A DNA stretch of 64,000 nt, taken from Alisma plantago-aquatica. Lineage: Eukaryota > Streptophyta > Magnoliopsida > Alismatales > Alismataceae. Positions 36,667 to 47,283 of this stretch are shown one piece after another (the first letter of the stretch is position 1; every line of letters begins with the position of its first letter). The notes under the pieces are model-generated. The model saw only the letters and a list, made by a program, of their open reading frames with translations, did no database searches and was not told the DNA's origin. The stretch covers positions 72,274,001 to 72,338,000 of the forward strand of contig OY856411.1 of the NCBI GenBank assembly GCA_963693085.1, written 5' to 3'. Both the position numbers and the translations under genes were made by a program.

Positions 36667-36681
36667 GACTCCCACTTGCAC
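36667..36681 (-). other. Polypurine tract of copia element 2
   Basis: The minus strand reads GTGCAAGTGGGAGTC directly before the 3' LTR start TGTTGG, the normal copia arrangement. Confidence 0.8.
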
Positions 36682-36799
36682 TGCGAGCCAATCACCCATG
36701 AATCATATTCATAGTGATCTTCAAACATGTCCCACATGTTATTGTGCTCTAGTGCCAACATAGTGAGTAATGACAACACCTTGCCAAAGTCTGTACAAA

Positions 36800-37960
36800 T
36801 TGCATGTCTCGCATCTCTTCGCTGTACGTCACACGTATGAGATGGAGTTGCCGTAATATGCGATCTAGCATTCCATTTGCTAACCTTTATCCACATTGCA
36901 TGATCAAGGATTCCAGACTTGTCATCAATGAGTGGAATATAAGTTCATCTTATGAACTTTCAGATCCATATAGTATCCATTTCTGTTCTCTAACACATAG
37001 ATACTCGGCATTTCCCTTTTAAATGGCTTTATTGGAACACTTCCAATTATCAACAAACTTTTACTTTTATACATCCTATGTATATTTTGTAATTAATTTT
37101 CTGTCCTTTCGGAAGTTCGCATCAATGTAACTCTTTACATCAAACTCTTCCTTATCTTCATAGAACTAGTACTTCCCAAGTACTTATCAAGTTCTCATGG
37201 CATTCCAGTAACCCTTACTGGAAATAGACAACCATCCACTCGTCATGTCACACATGCGAGTTATCAGGATGAGCACATCATATTGCCATGTCCTACATAC
37301 AAGATGATGAATGCATTTTATTCTTGCCATGTCATACATGCAAGATAATGGGATGATTACATACATGATAGATCTATATCTATTCTTAGTGTTCCCATTC
37401 TTCATAAGAATTGGACACTTGGCCTTGGGATACTAACTCCATGTAACATGGACAAGTTTTCTCCCACTGAATCTGTGCATGCTGAACACTTCAGTACAAA
37501 TTGCCAATGTATGCTCTCTCTTTCCAGGTCAAAAGATTTTCGAGAACTATCTCTATAGATCTTTATTCCTATCACATAGGAAACATCTCTATCTTCCTTA
37601 AAGATAATTTCCACATTAGGATTTCCAATCTAGAACATTTCCATTTCACATCAATATGTGGAATGTGAACATGCTCCCACTAAATCACAGATCCCTTCTT
37701 TATCTTTGACATATCAGTCAAACCTTTTGACTATATCATCGAAATAAAGATCCAATTTTGAGTTGTTTGTACTCAATCAATCACATTGATTAGTCCATTG
37801 TAACTTATAGACTTCATTTTCATTAGTGGATTCATGAATCTTATAGGCTGTGTCACGTACACATCCTGGTTTTAGTATCCATATGCCAAATGTTTTAGCC
37901 ATTAAGTTGCAATCAACAAGCATCATCCTTCTCAAAATGTTATCCATGTGTCTTAACACT
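36800..37960 (-). pseudogene. Copia element 2 pol remnant (RT end and RNase H)
   Basis: The minus strand retains scattered copia pol blocks. At 37,520-37,600 is DVSYVIGIKIYRDSSRK, which matches the RT block EASYVIGIKIYRDRSR. Around 37,230-37,400 is a decayed stretch where the YRSIMY core of the next conserved block can be seen. At about 36,830-36,870 is HILRQLHLIR, matching the RNase H block KHILRRYHLIRE. All are separated by stops and frame changes. Protease, integrase and the first half of RT are not recognisable in 37,961-39,029, so the element lacks about half of pol. Confidence 0.65.
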
Positions 37961-39029
37961 TAAGACTCATCTGCACTTATGGATATGATCCAATGAGTGC
38001 TACCATCAAGGTCATACCTTATGGTTCACATGGAAGTCATTTAGGATGTAATGGTTTTAAAACATAACTCAAGATTCGGTTCCTCATATTCATATTGATA
38101 GTTGACTCATCACATGAACAACTCATCACTTAGATAATTGAGGTGTATCTGTTAAAGATATAAGAACTCACAACCCTTGTGATTCTTAATTTCTTTTATT
38201 AGTGTGGGGTATTCTTTTATTAAGAAGAATTCAATTATTTGATAATCATTCTCTAACTCCTTAGAGTATGATTCCTTCTTGATTCAGACATCACCATGCC
38301 TTAATCATGAGTTCACTATGATACATTATCATAAACACTCATAAGGATCTCAAACATTTGGTCCAAGTATTTCATTCATTGATCTCATCAAGAATTAATA
38401 CTTTACCAAATTTGTACTTCATTTATGATAATCTTGAACATTTAAAGACATTCATATTGGTATTTCTCTAAACACCATTTGAAGTATTAGCATTTATTCC
38501 AATAGGTATATAAATACATCACATGTATTATACCTAATAGGATAATCAGTCTTCCACTACTTTAGTGAAGATTGATTAATCATGTCCAAGATATTCATGT
38601 CCCTTACTGGTTCTTCAACCAAAAGAGTCTAGTTTTATCCATCACATGGAAACTAGAAATGAATTTCTCATGATTAATGCTAATTAAATTGTTTGAGTTA
38701 TCTATAACTTTTAGGTATCGTCTTATCTTATGCATATCAAATATCACAAGATAAATAAGGCATTGCCACAAAGATCACATCTTTATAAATTGAAACATCT
38801 CTTTATTAATTGCTATCATTGTCATACAATATGCAAAAATAAAGTGTTTCTATCTATTGGCAAGTATGAAATAGCAGTTCATAACTGTATTACATGCCTT
38901 ATTGGCTGAAAATAAACTAAAGTATTCCTATCTATAAAGGCAACACTTGCCCCAAGTAAGAATGCTTTACACTTTACATCTTGATATCATATATCTCAAA
39001 AGTGTTACAAGTTTACTTTCATGACACCT
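37961..39029 (-). other. Element 2 interior without recognisable coding sequence
   Basis: This 1.07 kb between gag and the RT remnant should hold protease and integrase, but no motif (DSG protease, HHCC, DDE) is readable. It is deleted or decayed. Confidence 0.5.
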
Positions 39030-39884
39030 TTAAGTAGAGGTTTCAGTCGCCTCCTTCTTCTTTTCTTCTTCCAGGTAGGGAGGACAATTCCTTTTCCAAT
39101 GTCCTGGCTTTTGACAATGGTGGCAATTTCCTTTCTTGGTCACGCCTCCCTTGGCCTTGAGAGCTGAAGATGGCTTGGACTCCTGGCTAGCTTCAGAACC
39201 TTTCTTAGCTTTGCCCTTGCCATTGTGCTTGGACTTGCCTTTCTTGCTCGTGATCACCATCACAGACTTAGGCTTGTCCTTCTTCATCTGTAACTCGGCT
39301 GTCCTCAACATGCCCAACAACTCTGACAGTGGCCTATCAAAGTTGTTCATGTTGTAGTTCATCACAAACTGACTGTAAGATTCTAGAAACGATTGCAGTA
39401 TCACGTCAGTAGCCAACTCTTGGCTCAGTGGAAATCCCAGTCTCTGCAGGTTCTCCACATACCCAATCATCTTGAGTGTGTGAGGACCAACTGGATCTCC
39501 TTCTGTCATGACGCACTTGAACAACGCCCTAGAAACATTGTACCTCTCTTGCCGTGTCTGATCTTCATACATGTTCCTGAGATGCAGAATCATCTCTATG
39601 ACACCCATGTTCTCATGTTGCCTCTGCAACTCATGGTTCATTGAACATAGCATCAAGCACTTTGCATCAATGGCATCATCAGAACGCTTCTTGTAAGCAT
39701 CCCTTTCTGTCCTTGGTGCATTAGGAGTGGGTTCCTCTGGAATTGGAGTATCCAGGACATAGAGTTTACGCTCTTGAGTGAGAACAATTCTCAATGTCCG
39801 ATACCAGTCGTGGAAGTTTGTCCCATTTAGCTTGTCCTTGTCAAGGACTGATCGCAAAGAAAAGTTGTTGTTGTTTGTTGCCAT
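39030..39884 (-). CDS. gag: Copia gag, intact frame, element 2
   Basis: This is the capsid and nucleocapsid protein of a Ty1/copia element. I start it at the second methionine (39,884), since MATNNNN...FSLRSVLDKDKL is how this gag family begins; the frame is open 15 codons further up to 39,929. Of 284 residues, 10-35 hold the N-terminal block ending NGTNFHDWYR, about 60-200 the copia gag (UBN2-type) domain, about 205-250 a basic KKGK-rich stretch, and 254-267 a CCHC knuckle (CHHCQKPGHWKRNC). It ends with a stop 17 residues after the knuckle instead of running on into protease. It is the only intact frame of element 2. Its leader is interrupted by the tandem array at 40,172. Confidence 0.85.
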   Translation of the reverse strand: MATNNNNFSLRSVLDKDKLNGTNFHDWYRTLRIVLTQERKLYVLDTPIPEEPTPNAPRTERDAYKKRSDDAIDAKCLMLCSMNHELQRQHENMGVIEMILHLRNMYEDQTRQERYNVSRALFKCVMTEGDPVGPHTLKMIGYVENLQRLGFPLSQELATDVILQSFLESYSQFVMNYNMNNFDRPLSELLGMLRTAELQMKKDKPKSVMVITSKKGKSKHNGKGKAKKGSEASQESKPSSALKAKGGVTKKGNCHHCQKPGHWKRNCPPYLEEEKKKEATETST

Positions 39885-39929
39885 TTGAACTACAAAAAGG
39901 AAAATATGCAATTTTAGTGCAAAACTCAT

Positions 39930-40171
39930 TTTGACTTATTTGATTGATTTGAAAGTTTGAAGATATAATTAGGCCTTTAATTAAATATCGCTCCCACTAT
40001 TTACTTCAAATTGATAGCCCTCACCATCAATTCGGAAGATTGCAGCGTACAACCTTCTAGTGGGCAAGATCCTGAAATCCTCTAAGTCATGGACCAGCTA
40101 GGGCTGTCACCCACAACATAGATCTCTCAGGTAGGCAACTTTTTCCAATTGCATCATATGCAACTCTTGAT
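39930..40171 (-). other. Element 2 leader, gag-proximal part
   Basis: The non-coding leader between the gag start and the nested array. It continues at 58,244-59,393. Confidence 0.6.
40167..40171. repeat. Target-site duplication of the tandem array, left (TTGAT)
   Basis: TTGAT at 40,167-40,171 pairs with TTGAT at 58,244-58,248 at the outer edges of the four-LTR array. Confidence 0.9.
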
Positions 40172-41044
40172 TGTTGGATCCTATATGGATGATTAGATGC
40201 TCTAGAGGGGGGGGTGAATAGAGCTGAAAGCACTTAAACAAAATTCATCAAACCTTCAAAATATATGACAGGATAAGGTTGCTAAATAGGTAATTTGAGT
40301 GCAACTAAATCATGCATAGCAAGGATAAGAGAGATTGAACATGCACCAATTAGACAAGCTATTTAGAGTGGTTCCACACTTCAAACTAGAAGTGTGTCAG
40401 TCCACTTGCCTAGAGAGGTCAACCTCTAGGACTTCAAACAATTGCATTCTTATATTCATTAATAAGACATACAACACATGACCCAACAAAGGTCTTACCT
40501 ATCCAATACAAAGAGTCTTCAACCTTACCAAGGACTTACCCACTTTGCAAGAGTCTTCGGCCTTCTCCAAGGACTTACCCACTCTTGCACAAGTCTTCAG
40601 CCTTGTAGGAATTACCCACTCTTCTTGGATCTTCCGCCTTTGACTTCACCTTCACTCGGAGAAGCTTTCCACCAAGGACTTACCCACTTGAGCTTGAGTC
40701 TTCTGCCTTCTCCAAGGGCTTACCCACTCTAGCTCCAAGTCTTCGGCCTTGATCTTCACCAAGGGACTCCTTCCCTTGTTCTTCTTCACCTCTCTTGGAC
40801 AAGAGAGAGAACCTTCATCTTCATGATTGAAATGGAGAGATGGGGAGGTTGTGGAAGTGAGAGCTTCACAAGATATACAAATGGGACTAGCTCTCTTACA
40901 GATTTCCTACTCACTCTAATGGATGTAGCAAGTGATTAAGCTTAGAGAGAGAGAGGAGGCTGTAGGAAGCACTCAACTATAGAATAGGAACCTCACAAAG
41001 AGTTTGCAATGAATGCTCAACCTTGGAATGAAGCCCAAGGGGTC

Positions 41045-41055
41045 CTATTTATAGC
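41045..41055 (-). promoter_or_regulatory. TATA box of array LTR1
   Basis: The minus strand reads GCTATAAATAGGAC, a strong plant TATA box. The same site is in LTR2 (46,526-46,536), LTR3 (52,005-52,015) and LTR4 (57,486-57,496). Confidence 0.75.
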
Positions 41056-41189
41056 TGGGGATGCCTCTTAGCCTTTGGGAACACATGAGAACGAAAACTA
41101 GACGTTTTGTAGCTTGCAACGGATCTATTTTCACTTGTTGCAACTCCACAACGGCTAGAATCACTTTTCTGCACTTTTTCGTACAGTCT

Positions 41190-41445
41190 AATCGGCCGAG
41201 TTTATATAAAGGTAACTTGGCCGAACCACTAAAAGACAAGGCTGAAAGCTAGACTGTCGGCCGAGTTCCTTTGGAGAAACTCGACCGATCGGTCAACTTT
41301 CATCTTGGACCGATCAGTGGATCGGCCGAGTTTCCTAGCTAGAAACTTGACCGAACGAGAATCGGCTGAGTTTGTAACTCGGCCGATTGCAACAAAAATT
41401 CCAGAATATATGGATCGGCCGAGTTTGGAATTCGGCCGACAAAAT
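41190..41445. repeat. TCGGCCGAG palindrome cluster in LTR1
   Basis: About ten ATCGGCCGAGTTT-type sites occur in both orientations within 260 bp, so many pairs can fold on each other. Equivalent clusters lie at 46,671-46,926, 52,150-52,405 and 57,631-57,886. Confidence 0.85.
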
Positions 41446-41802
41446 CCCTGTTATGGGTATTTTGGAATTTTCGTTTGACTATACAAATGATGGATTTTTG
41501 TGTCCCAATAATTTTTCTAAGCTTAATTACAAGTCATACAATCATTACAAGTGATTACAAAGCAATTCTAAGGTCATTTACATAGAGATCCCAAATTGCA
41601 CACTTGTAGCTATTTTGACTTGTCTTTTCTCCAATTTGATATGCGCAAGTTAGGGCATTTGGAGTGTGTCTAAACCTAATCTGAAATCACTCAATGTAGA
41701 AGCATTAGACACCAATATGTGGAATGGTTAGTCATCATCAAAACAAGGGTTTAGTCAATTTAGACGTGAGTCAACATTGACCTAATTGATCTTGAGTCAA
41801 CA

Positions 41803-43726
41803 TTCTCCCCCTTTTTGAAGATGACAAACCATCCCATAAATGTATTGAAAGCTTGTACGTAAAATCATACCTTCAGAGAAACCTAGGGGTTTCAATAGGA
41901 TTGAGCTCATATGCTCCCCCTCAATTGATGCGCATGGAGTTCTCATACTCCCCCTCAATTGATGCTATTTCTCCTGCATGGTTATCTTTCATAACATTTA
42001 TAGAAACTATGTCTTCTACTCATATATGTTCTACACATATATGTCTTCTCCCATTTACCTTCTCCCCTTTACATGGACACGCTTCTTTGCTTCATGTAAG
42101 ACATGCCTTCTCCCTGTTGTCAAAAGAAGACATATCTTTCTCCCCCTTTGTCATTTCAAAAAGGCGGGGGTGTGAAGAAACTAAGAAACACCACTTGTTA
42201 AGAGAAAGAAGATAACAAAAGTTATATAATGAGAGTAGAAGAGCACAGATAGGGGCTTGTCCAAGCATAGAAAGAAAAGCAAGTTAAAGCATATACTTGA
42301 ACAACCCAAAAATGCAAGATAAAGTGCTGCAGAAAAACAATAAATCACAATTTTGACCCTCAAGATGATGGAATTTGACCAAAAACCATCGGAGCTCATT
42401 GCAAAGTGATGAGTCTTGCTCAGAAGGGTGTTTCTGCATAAAAAGCACTATACTTGTAGCAAAAACTGAAACTGGAGCAAAATCTGCATAAAAATCCATA
42501 AATACTCCAATTTCTACATATAATGTAGCTCTATGTGCCCTGCATCACAATGTTATGCAAACAACTCAAGATAGTAGATATGCAATTCAAGGAACAATCT
42601 TGAGCCTGTATGAGATAAGATACAAGCATAACATATAGATGATCAAAGATGGCACTTTGTAAACAAGGTTAGAACTACATGTATATGAACTACTAGTAGA
42701 TGGTATCACAAGTTAGGACTACTAGTAGGATCTAGATCATAGAAAGAGATACCAAAAGGTACACAAGATAAAGCAAGCTATGAGTAGATGTAGAGATATA
42801 TCCAAACAAAGAGATATGAAAATTTAAGAAGCATGAAAGGATATAACTCACTAGATATGCATCCTTACCATAAGATGATTACCCCTAAGAACCTCAAGGT
42901 TGTATCAAAACAAGATATACACCTAGATAGATGTAGCAAGTTAGAGCACAACGGAATCGATTTTAGACACAACTAAGAGATCCAAAGAGATCATCATCAA
43001 AACCTGCAAAACAACTCAAAGCAAGTAATTGCAACATATAGATATACCAATTTAGAGCAATTAGAGAGATAGAGTTGTAAGCAAGATAGGCAATTTAGAA
43101 CATGGCAATATGCATATATAAAGGTACCAAATGGAGTGCCAAAGAATAAGGCTATTGGTTGAGAAAATCTAGTTGAGAGGGAAATTCTCATTCAATAAGC
43201 CAACTGTATACTCTGTGAACAGTGTTTTCGGTCGAGTTCTGTGTATTGGCAACTCGGCCGATCGCAGCTGTTGGCAACACCCATTGGTGCCTATCGGTCG
43301 AGTTTTAGACAGGACAAAACTCGGCCGACAAAACTACTGTAGAAAAAGAACATATTTTTCATAAAACATATCTAGAGGCATGCTAAATATACAAACCATA
43401 TCCAAACATGTCTAAGCAAGTTAGTAATGCACTATAGAAGCATTAGAAATAGTTTTTGAGCAAGAGTGTGAAGAGAATCACAAAATGCCACTTTTGACTC
43501 AAAAACCATATGTATAGTGCACACTAACTTGACAAAACAAGTTAGAAATGGTTACAAGCAATAAAACATTTACCTTTGTGCTTACCATTGCTTTTCCACT
43601 TGTTGTCACCCTCTACACATCTCACCTTTCTTCTTTTATGTGGATTGACAAGTCAATTTGCAATTCAATAGCTCAAATCAATCCATTTGTACGTACCTAC
43701 AAGAAGAAAGATGAAATGGTCCCCAA
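41803..43726 (-). other. Array unit 1, long non-coding 3' region with PPT
   Basis: This 1.9 kb lies between the gag stop and LTR1, where pol would be in an autonomous element. No pol motif is present in any frame. The PPT AAAAAGGGGGAGAA (minus, 41,803-41,816) abuts the LTR. Further GGGGGAG runs occur at about 41,913-41,925, 41,948-41,960 and 42,137-42,147. A second TCGGCCGA cluster lies at 43,225-43,330. Confidence 0.75.
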
Positions 43727-44764
43727 TTATATTTTTGGGTCCGGAGGGGTTAGTTTAGCAACCCAAATCCTATTGCTCTTGGGTGCTTTCCTAAAAGGAC
43801 AACATGAAGAATAATGACCAAAATCATTGCAATAGTTGCATGTGCCCATAGTCTTGGAACTAGAGGATTTTCCATGGAATATTGGAGGTCCTTTATCTTT
43901 GTTGTTCCCTTGACTACTATCATACCCTAAACCATGTCTACCAATTTGTTTAGTAGTATGGTCTAGGATTTGATTAAGATTCTTTTTACCCACTAAGATT
44001 CTTTGCAAAGAAGATCTCAAACTATCATTATCATGCTTAAGAGAAGCAATAATATAAGACAAACTATTTATATTTTCTTTAGCATGCAAAAGATCATTTT
44101 CTAAGCAAAGAGATTTAGTTAAATAGGAATCTCTATCAATATGAAGAGCAGCAACATCATTTTCTCTATTTGTAGAACTAGAACAAGATTCATGCCCATT
44201 GACTTTAGCAAGCAAGGAGGCATTTTCTATTTCTAATTCATGCAAAACAAAATCTTTGTCCTTATTTTCAAATTTAAGAACATCAATGTCATGCATGAGA
44301 GAATCAACAATTAAAGTATGCTCTTCATTTGAACTAGGCATGAGAGGTTGAGCTTCTAGAAATTTAATCTTATCAAGTAAACTAGAATTTTCAAGTTTAA
44401 GAGAGTCTACTTGACTAAGACAATCATTTTTATCATCAAGCAAGCAAGAATTAGCATGTTCAAGATCATCTAGTTCTACATGCAAATTATCAACAATTTT
44501 AGCAAGCTTTTTCTTTTTCCTTTTAGATGACTTAAGAGAGGCACACATATCATGAATAATAGCAATCAAAGATTCTTTATCTAGAGAGTTTAGATTTACC
44601 TCACTTGAGTCTTCACTTGTTGATGCTATAAGAGCAAAATGGCATTCTCCTTCATCACTTGAGCTTGAGCTTGATCCTTCACTTGAATCTTCACTTGAGC
44701 TTGAGTTGGAGGAGCCACTTGAGCTTGATTGCCATTTCTTCTTGTGAATATGGGTCTTTTTGCC
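43727..44764 (-). pseudogene. Array unit 1, second half of gag, after an in-frame TAA
   Basis: This is in the same frame as the gag frame 44,765-45,598 and open from just after its TAA to 43,727, about 345 codons. It begins with a basic and Ser/Glu/Asp-rich linker (44,570-44,764). A Leu/Asn/Asp/Lys-rich, coiled-coil-like stretch follows the first ATG at 44,569. Near the end is a second CCHC knuckle (CNYCNDFGHYSSCC, residues 244-257 counted from that ATG). It stops at the point where the protease would begin in the parent family. Related copia elements have this part continuous with gag, so it is probably a gag half cut off by one nonsense change rather than a gene of its own. Confidence 0.7.
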
Positions 44765-45598
44765 TTATGGGCAATCTTCCTTGTAGTGACCCTTCTTTCC
44801 ACATGTGAAGCACCGGATGGAGGAGGACTTGCCTTTGTAGAGTCGACCTTTGGAGTACATGGCATCTTCTTTAGTTTGAGAGGATGGAGAGACTTGTTCC
44901 ATGATAGCTTCAATTTGAGCCTTCATTTCAGCCTTCTTCATTCTCTTTAGCTCTTTCTTCTCTTGTCTTTCTACTTCCTCCCTCTTTTCAAGTGTGGCTT
45001 CATGTGCTTGTAGATTTCCAATGAGCTCTTCAATAGGAATATCCCTAAGCGACCTTTCTTCTTCAATGGAAGTCACCTTGGATTCCCATCTCTTGGGGAG
45101 AGTTCTAAGGATCTTTGAGTTGATCTCTCCACTAGACATAGGATGTCCTAGAACAGCAAGACCATTCAAGATGGTGTTGAGCCTTGAGTACATGTTGGCT
45201 ATGCTCTCCTCCTTTCCCATCTTGAAGTTCTCAAGCAACCCTTTGAGCATGTAGACTTTGCTTTCCTTCACTTGATCTGTCCCTTCATAAGTGATGCAAA
45301 GCTTTCTCCATACCTCATAGGCCGTCTCACAAGAGGAAATCCGGTTGAACTCGGTGGGGGTCATGGAGGCATATAGGATGTGCATGGCTCTAGCATTCAA
45401 GGTTGCTTTCACCAAGGTGGCTTCATCCCATTCTTCAATGTTTGTCTTTGGTAGAATGTATGGGCTGTTCACCATTTGCCACATCTCGAGACTTGATCCT
45501 TGGATGAAGAATTGAAGTCTTCTTCTCCAATAGAGGAAGTTGATCCCATCAAAGATTGGAAGGCTGGTCGAGAGTCTCCCTCCTAGGTAGTCACCCAT
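44765..45598 (-). CDS. gag: Array unit 1 gag (277 aa)
   Basis: Copia-type gag that would form the particle shell and bind the element's RNA. The start ATG (45,598) lies about 40 nt after the PBS, the first ATG of the transcript. Residues 6-43 carry the N-terminal block with the W-x-x-R-L-x-x-F-I signature (YWRRRLQFFIQG). Residues 60-195 are the UBN2-type copia gag domain (YEVWRKL, NMYSRLNTILNGL). Residues 195-235 are charged and helical. Residues 263-276 are a perfect CCHC knuckle (CFTCGKKGHYKEDC). A TAA at 44,765-44,767 follows one residue later, but the frame stays open beyond it for about 345 codons. Confidence 0.85.
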   Translation of the reverse strand: MGDYLGGRLSTSLPIFDGINFLYWRRRLQFFIQGSSLEMWQMVNSPYILPKTNIEEWDEATLVKATLNARAMHILYASMTPTEFNRISSCETAYEVWRKLCITYEGTDQVKESKVYMLKGLLENFKMGKEESIANMYSRLNTILNGLAVLGHPMSSGEINSKILRTLPKRWESKVTSIEEERSLRDIPIEELIGNLQAHEATLEKREEVERQEKKELKRMKKAEMKAQIEAIMEQVSPSSQTKEDAMYSKGRLYKGKSSSIRCFTCGKKGHYKEDCP

Positions 45599-45635
45599 CT
45601 TCTCCTACTTGTTGAAGTATGCTTGGAGAAGACCC

Positions 45636-45647
45636 GCTCTGATACCA
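45636..45647 (-). other. PBS of array unit 1
   Basis: The minus strand reads TGGTATCAGAGC, 2 bp after LTR2 ends. It is identical in unit 2 (51,117-51,128) and unit 3 (56,596-56,607). Confidence 0.9.
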
Positions 45648-45649
45648 CT

Positions 45650-47283
45650 TGTTGGATCCTATATGGATGATTAGATGCTCTAGAGGGGGGGGGGGTGAAT
45701 AGAGCTGAAAGCACTTAAACAAAATTCATCAAACCTTCAAAATATATGACAAGATAAGGTTGCTAAATAGGTAATTTGAGTGCAACTAAATCATGCATAG
45801 CAAGGATAAGAGAGATTGAACATGCACCAATTAGACAAGCTATTTAGAGTGGTTCCACACTTCAAACTAGAAGTGTGTCAGTCCACTTGCCTAGAGAGGT
45901 CAACCTCTAGGACTTCAAACAATTGCATTCTTATATTCATTAATAAGACATACAACACATGACCCAACAAAGGTCTTACCTATCCAATACAAAGAGTCTT
46001 CAACCTTACCAAGGACTTACCCACTTTGCAAGAGTCTTCGGCCTTCTCCAAGGACTTACCCACTCTTGCACAAGTCTTCAGCCTTGTAGGAATTACCCAC
46101 TCTTCTTGGATCTTCCGCCTTTGACTTCACCTTCACTCGGAGAAGCTTTCCACCAAGGACTTACCCACTTGAGCTTGAGTCTTCTGCCTTCTCCAAGGGC
46201 TTACCCACTCTAGCTCCAAGTCTTCGGCCTTGATCTTCACCAAGGGACTCCTTCCCTTGTTCTTCTTCACCTCTCTTGGACAAGAGAGAGAACCTTCATC
46301 TTCATGATTGAAATGGAGAGATGGGGAGGTTGTGGAAGTGAGAGCTTCACAAGATATACAAATGGGACTAGCTCTCTTACAGATTTCCTACTCACTCTAA
46401 TGGATGTAGCAAGTGATTAAGCTTAGAGAGAGAGAGGAGGCTGTAGGAAGCACTCAACTATAGAATAGGAACCTCACAAAGAGTTTGCAATGAATGCTCA
46501 ACCTTGGAATGAAGCCCAAGGGGTCCTATTTATAGCTGGGGATGCCTCTTAGCCTTTGGGAACACATGAGAACGAAAACTAGACGTTTTGTAGCTTGCAA
46601 CGGATCTATTTTCACTTGTTGCAACTCCACAACGGCTAGAATCACTTTTCTGCACTTTTTCGTACAGTCTAATCGGCCGAGTTTATATAAAGGTAACTTG
46701 GCCGAACCACTAAAAGACAAGGCTGAAAGCTAGACTGTCGGCCGAGTTCCTTTGGAGAAACTCGACCGATCGGTCAACTTTCATCTTGGACCGATCAGTG
46801 GATCGGCCGAGTTTCCTAGCTAGAAACTTGACCGAACGAGAATCGGCTGAGTTTGTAACTCGGCCGATTGCAACAAAAATTCCAGAATATATGGATCGGC
46901 CGAGTTTGGAATTCGGCCGACAAAATCCCTGTTATGGGTATTTTGGAATTTTCGTTTGACTATACAAATGATGGATTTTTGTGTCCCAATAATTTTTCTA
47001 AGCTTAATTACAAGTCATACAATCATTACAAGTGATTACAAAGCAATTCTAAGGTCATTTACATAGAGATCCCAAATTGCACACTTGTAGCTATTTTGAC
47101 TTGTCTTTTCTCCAATTTGATATGCGCAAGTTAGGGCATTTGGAGTGTGTCTAAACCTAATCTGAAATCACTCAATGTAGAAGCATTAGACACCAATATG
47201 TGGAATGGTTAGTCATCATTAAAACAAGGGTTTAGTCAATTTAGACGTGAGTCAACATTGACCTAATTGATCTTGAGTCAACA
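45650..47283 (-). mobile_element. Array LTR2 (shared)
   Basis: 1,634 bp with an 11-G run. It serves as 5' LTR of unit 1 and 3' LTR of unit 2. Near its low-coordinate edge (offset about 99) it matches LTR4, not LTR1. At the sites where LTR4 differs beyond offset 237 it matches LTR1. It shares a private T (AGTCATCATT, about 47,220) with LTR3. Confidence 0.9.

Larger units (their letters stand above)
40172..41802 (-). mobile_element. Array LTR1 (3' LTR)
   Basis: On the + strand it runs from TGTTGGATCC to GAGTCAACA, 1,631 bp. It contains an 8-G run near its outer end, a TATA box at 41,045-41,055 (minus) and a TCGGCCGAG palindrome cluster at 41,190-41,445. A private G at 40,271 separates it from LTRs 2-4. 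The open frames in it are shadows. Confidence 0.9.

Noticed and set aside
41853..42215. 120-codon + strand frame in the array 3' region (also 47,334 and 52,813)
   Set aside because: It is antisense to the element, carries the purine runs as coding triplets and resembles no protein. Its repetition only reflects the array.
44626..44913. 95-codon frame (and repeats at 50,107 and 55,586) overlapping gag
   Set aside because: It is in another frame across the gag knuckle and Ser-rich region, with low-complexity Gln/Ala composition from the GAGCTTGA repeats. It is a shadow.
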